From Anaeramoeba flamelloides (taxonomy: Eukaryota; Metamonada; Anaeramoebidae): a DNA stretch of 64,000 nt. The notes beneath the pieces were generated by a model, which was not told where the DNA came from, made no database searches, and saw nothing but the letters and a program-made list of their open reading frames with translations. Shown here one piece after another: positions 60,962 to 64,000 of this stretch (positions within the stretch are counted from its first letter, which is position 1; the number at the start of each line of letters is the position of its first letter). The position numbers and the translations under genes were made by a program. Where the stretch lies: the NCBI GenBank assembly GCA_027625915.1, contig JANTQA010000019.1, positions 253,001 through 317,000 on the forward strand, written 5' to 3'.

Positions 60962-61699
60962 GAAAACATTCAAAAATCTTAGCAAAAACTGTAAAAAAAA
61001 ATTAAAAACAATATAAATATAATAATGTAAATAACTTTATTAGTAAATGATACAAAATTAAAACTAATCTACAAAATTTTCAAGAATTAAGAATGAATTA
61101 AAATATTGATGAAACTTTAAACCAATCAAATTTATCTAAAATGAAAAAGTTAGTAATTTCGTCCGAAAAAAAAAAAACATTTACAAAAAAAAATAGATAA
61201 AGGTAAAAGAAAGTGTTTTTAAAATTCATACGATGATTTCCACTCAACATAAATTAGCTAACCGTGCAAAAACCTAAATATTTAAATAATGTGTATTGGT
61301 TAAATATTTTAGAGATTATTTATTTTCTAATAAAATCCGTAAAGATTTCAACATGATTGGTGTACAGATTTCAAAAAAATAACATAATTTTTAAAAATTA
61401 ATCTAAATTTCCCTATAATAATTTATCAAATGAAGCAAATACAGATCAAGCCAGAATTAAAATCTTTAACAAATGATTTAGACCAAATAAAGAAATTAAT
61501 AATTCTGGGTTTTGTATAGATATCCTAAGAAATTCAAAATTGTAAAAAAACAAAGACAAAAATATTAATGGGGAAATAGATAAAAAAAAACAATTTTGTA
61601 TAAGAGTAAAACAATTTAGCGAAGATTTAATAATCAAAACCCCTTAATGAAAAAGTCAAGAATATATAAAAATATTAGGAATAGTTAATATAAATTGAC

Positions 61700-61805
61700 A
61701 AAAATGCAGTAGAGTGTCGACAAGTACTGTGGTTTTAAGAATTTAAAAGAATTGAGATAAATCATAGATTTTACTTATTCTTACAAATTTTTGAAAACCA
61801 TATGA
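61700..61805. repeat. Family C-like core
   Basis: Contains AGAGTGTCGACAAGTACTGTGG and a palindromic AATTTAAAAGAATTGAG ... TTTTACTTATTCTTAC core like the other family C copies. Short and weak. Confidence 0.4.
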
Positions 61806-62467
61806 TATTTTCAACTTGGAGATTTCTATAACTCATTATAATTGTAATTAAAAAATTCAATTAACCAATCAACAATAAAATTAATTGAGAAATAAAAAAT
61901 ACCAAGCAACTTAATATTGAAATTTATTAATTTTAAAAGATAAGGGAGAGACGAAATTTTTTAATTTTTTTTTTGAATTTAAATTTCTCTTAATTTATTA
62001 AATTTACCAAATTTTTGATTTTAGATTCTATTTTGTAAATAAGAAATGTACTATTTCTGTTTATTTTACGTATTTTTACAATAAATGATTTAATCGAAGA
62101 AAATAAATAATTTAAAGTTGTTATTTTATCATTATATATTTCTAAACCATGGGGTTATTGACTTAATATAAAAAATTTAAATAATCTAATTTTGAAATAG
62201 TTGCATAATTATTATCAAATAAATGTTATAAATAAATATCTCTTTTTTTGCCTTTTTTCTAATTGATGAACAAAAAAGAATTATATTTTCAGAAATATTC
62301 TTGGAAATAACACTATTTAGCACCTATCAAAGAAACCAAACACATTTTGGACTTTGGAATTTTTATTTTGGAAAAGAAAAGTCAAAAGACTAAAACCTCA
62401 TTTTTTTCAATTTTATTTTAATTTATATTTTTTTTTCAACTAACAAATTCTTTTTGAATTTTACACA

Positions 62468-64000
62468 ATGCAAACAAAACAGTAAATTCTCGAATTTATT
62501 TTAACTCCACTGCACCCTTTTAAAAAATTAAACAACGTTCCCACACTATCATGATAATAACAACACAATAACGACTAATTTTATTTCACACCTCAGAATT
62601 CTTTTAGTTTCGGCTGGGTTAGCTATTGGTTTTTGTACGCTCTTTTTGTTCAGTTTTTTTTTTCAAATACTTTTTACTCTAAAGAGAAACTTTTTTTTCA
62701 AGATAATGAAAATTCATGATGAATGATCAAACAAAAACTTTTTAAACACATTCTTTTTTTTTCTTTTTTTTTCTTCTTATTTTTTATTGTTTTTTTTGAT
62801 CCTTATTAAAGTTCTTAATATTATTGCCTGTGCAGTCTGGGGAAATTGGTTACCCTTCCTTGTAATTATCTTTTATGTTTTAGTTCCACTTCCAAAATTA
62901 TTGTAAGCTTATTTTCCAATTTCTTATTCTTTTAAAACAAAAAATCAAGTAAATTGATTTCGACCAACCAAAATACAACAATTTTACCTTCTTAATAATA
63001 CCTTTTGATCGTCGTCTTTATTTAAACACAAAAATAACAAAACATTTCATAAAATAAAAAACAATTCTAAATTCACAGATGTGGTGGAGGTGGTGAAAGC
63101 TTTGATTCTGCAGGTGGATTGTAAATTTTTCTTTTGAAAACTTTTATCTTTTTTGTTTTTGTTTTTGACCTACCATTAACAAACAATCTTGTTTTTGTTT
63201 TTTTCTTTCTTCTGCTTTAGTGGATCCGATGTTATGGCATATTTTTTTATCGGCTTTTTTTCTATTTCAGGTTTTGGTAAGAATTTCGTTTTATCTAATT
63301 TTTTCATAATTATATAATATTCTCTACAAGTTATTAGATCAATTCCTTTTAGATATCAAAACAATCACCACAACATAAAAACAAATATTACTAAAATTTT
63401 AAACTATTTTATTTGCTGCGAGAACCAAATTGCCTTAAGTGACTAATCTCTATTAAATTTTTTTCACCTAAATTTAATATAGTTTGAGAAAATTTTTTGC
63501 CAATTACTTAGATTTGAAAACCCCTGTTTATTTTTGATATAAAACATATTTCGAGGTAAAGAACCTTTGTTTAGAAATTGTCAAAAAAAAAAAAATAATA
63601 GATAATAGTACCTTAATCAAAATTTTATCCAAAAATTCAAATCTGGAAGTTTAATTTATTAAATCTCGAAATTATAATTTATAATTGATTTTGTGAATTT
63701 CTTTTGGTTTTTTTCAGTGAATAATCAGTGAAATATTTTGGAATTTGAAATAAATATTTTCATTTCAAAATTGGAAAATAACCATAATACCAATTTTTAA
63801 TTAAACAACCTGCAAAATTTGTACACTTAAATATAGTGTCAGATTCATATTAAAATGTATTAATATACTCATTTATGACTATTCAATTTATAAATAAACA
63901 ATTATGTAACAATTTCCAATCAAAAAATATTTTCTTACAATTAATCGCTCGAAGGAAAAAAACCAAAAACCTTCATAAACAGATTTCAAAATGTAAAATT
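62468..64000 (+). CDS. VPS55: VPS55/LEPROT family endosomal membrane protein, 5' part (5 exons, continues beyond window)
   Basis: The start of a Vps55/OB-RGRP protein, a small membrane protein of late endosome-to-vacuole traffic that works with Vps68. Exons are 62468-62481, 62597-62652, 62812-62902, 63079-63120 and 63221-63276, with introns of 115, 159, 176 and 100 bp; the next donor is GTAAGA at 63277. Every junction keeps phase (CA|A, A|TT, TT|A, TT|T). The first exon is just 14 bases (M-Q-T-K plus two bases). The 86 residues seen give a first membrane segment ILLVSAGLAIGFCTLFLF, then CAVWGNWLPFLVIIFYVLVP (second segment), a Gly-rich loop CGGGGESFDSAGG and the third segment VMAYFFIGFFSISGFG, matching the family pattern W-P-F/L ... 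P-x-P and AYFF. The last part and stop lie right of the window; no matching exon is found between 63277 and 64000. Confidence 0.87.

Larger units (their letters stand above)
58851..62467. other. Intergenic region between cullin and VPS55 genes
   Basis: 3.6 kb. It contains a LINE 3' end (59200-59575), a CAGT MITE (60764-60961) and a weak family C core (about 61700-61805). The stretches 59576-60763 and 60962-62467 show no supported gene; the frame at 61446-61637 (minus) has no domain. Confidence 0.5.

Noticed and set aside
1-64000. tRNA, rRNA and CRISPR arrays
   Set aside because: Looked for B-box-like GTTCGANNC in cloverleaf context, for GC-balanced rRNA-like stretches and for regular short repeats with unique spacers; none found. 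The few TTCGAA-type hits are simple palindromes or lie in introns.
1-64000. Retrovirus-like, LTR or Polinton-type elements
   Set aside because: No long terminal repeats, protease, integrase or capsid-like frames were recognised; the only reverse-transcriptase-related piece is the LINE tail.

Overview
The window is nuclear DNA from a very AT-rich (roughly 80% A+T by eye) eukaryotic protist. Spliceosomal introns have GT..AG ends, stop codons are standard, and the proteins are typically eukaryotic: a Ras GTPase, a cullin, a retinoblastoma-type pocket protein, ADA2, RBM22/Ecm2 and Vps55. The BTB-BACK protein has a C-terminal domain and long Lys/Glu/Thr and Asn/Glu repeats that I associate, from memory, with the anaerobic amoeba Anaeramoeba. 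That assignment is an inference; any AT-rich amoeboid protist is possible.

Nine protein genes are supported. From left to right: RBM22/Ecm2-like splicing factor (minus, 1294-2523); Ras (minus, 2 exons, 7034-8136); BTB-BACK protein with an amidotransferase-like C-terminal domain (minus, 2 exons split by a 1.9 kb intron, 14224-18449); PH-domain protein with an unrecognised C-terminal half (plus, 4 exons, 22609-28999); ADA2 (plus, 2 exons, 33784-35265); a long coiled-coil protein (minus, 2 exons, 38565-40960); a pocket protein with one reading-frame break in a poly-A run (plus, 45760-49235); a cullin (plus, 4 exons, 52577-58850); and the first five exons of a VPS55/LEPROT gene that runs off the right edge (plus, 62468 to beyond 64000). 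Exon joins were worked out by hand from splice signals, matching codon phase and family conservation.

Intergenic spaces of 1-6 kb and the long introns are filled with small transposon-like elements. I could define at least eight groups: a 530-545 bp inverted-repeat element (family A, 4 copies) carrying a recurring ~65-codon ORF; TTAA-ended ~690 bp elements (2 copies); CAGT-ended, TA-flanked Tc1/mariner-style MITEs (3 copies plus one other type); CCCTAATA-ended elements (2 copies, one with a second element nested inside); family D (~375 bp, ~100 bp terminal repeats, 2 copies); family E (~705 bp, 2 copies); family F (about 5 copies with a shared peptide remnant); family C foldback AT-rich repeats; and 5'-truncated LINE 3' ends. 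A nearly perfect 247 bp inverted repeat at 31611-32426 stands out as young. The third cullin intron (3.9 kb) is mostly a row of such elements.

The genes do not form an operon or pathway cluster. They are housekeeping and regulatory genes: splicing, Ras signalling, ubiquitin ligase scaffolding, chromatin, cell-cycle control and endosomal traffic. The only functional link I would suggest is between the cullin and the BTB protein, since BTB proteins are adaptors of CUL3-type ligases.
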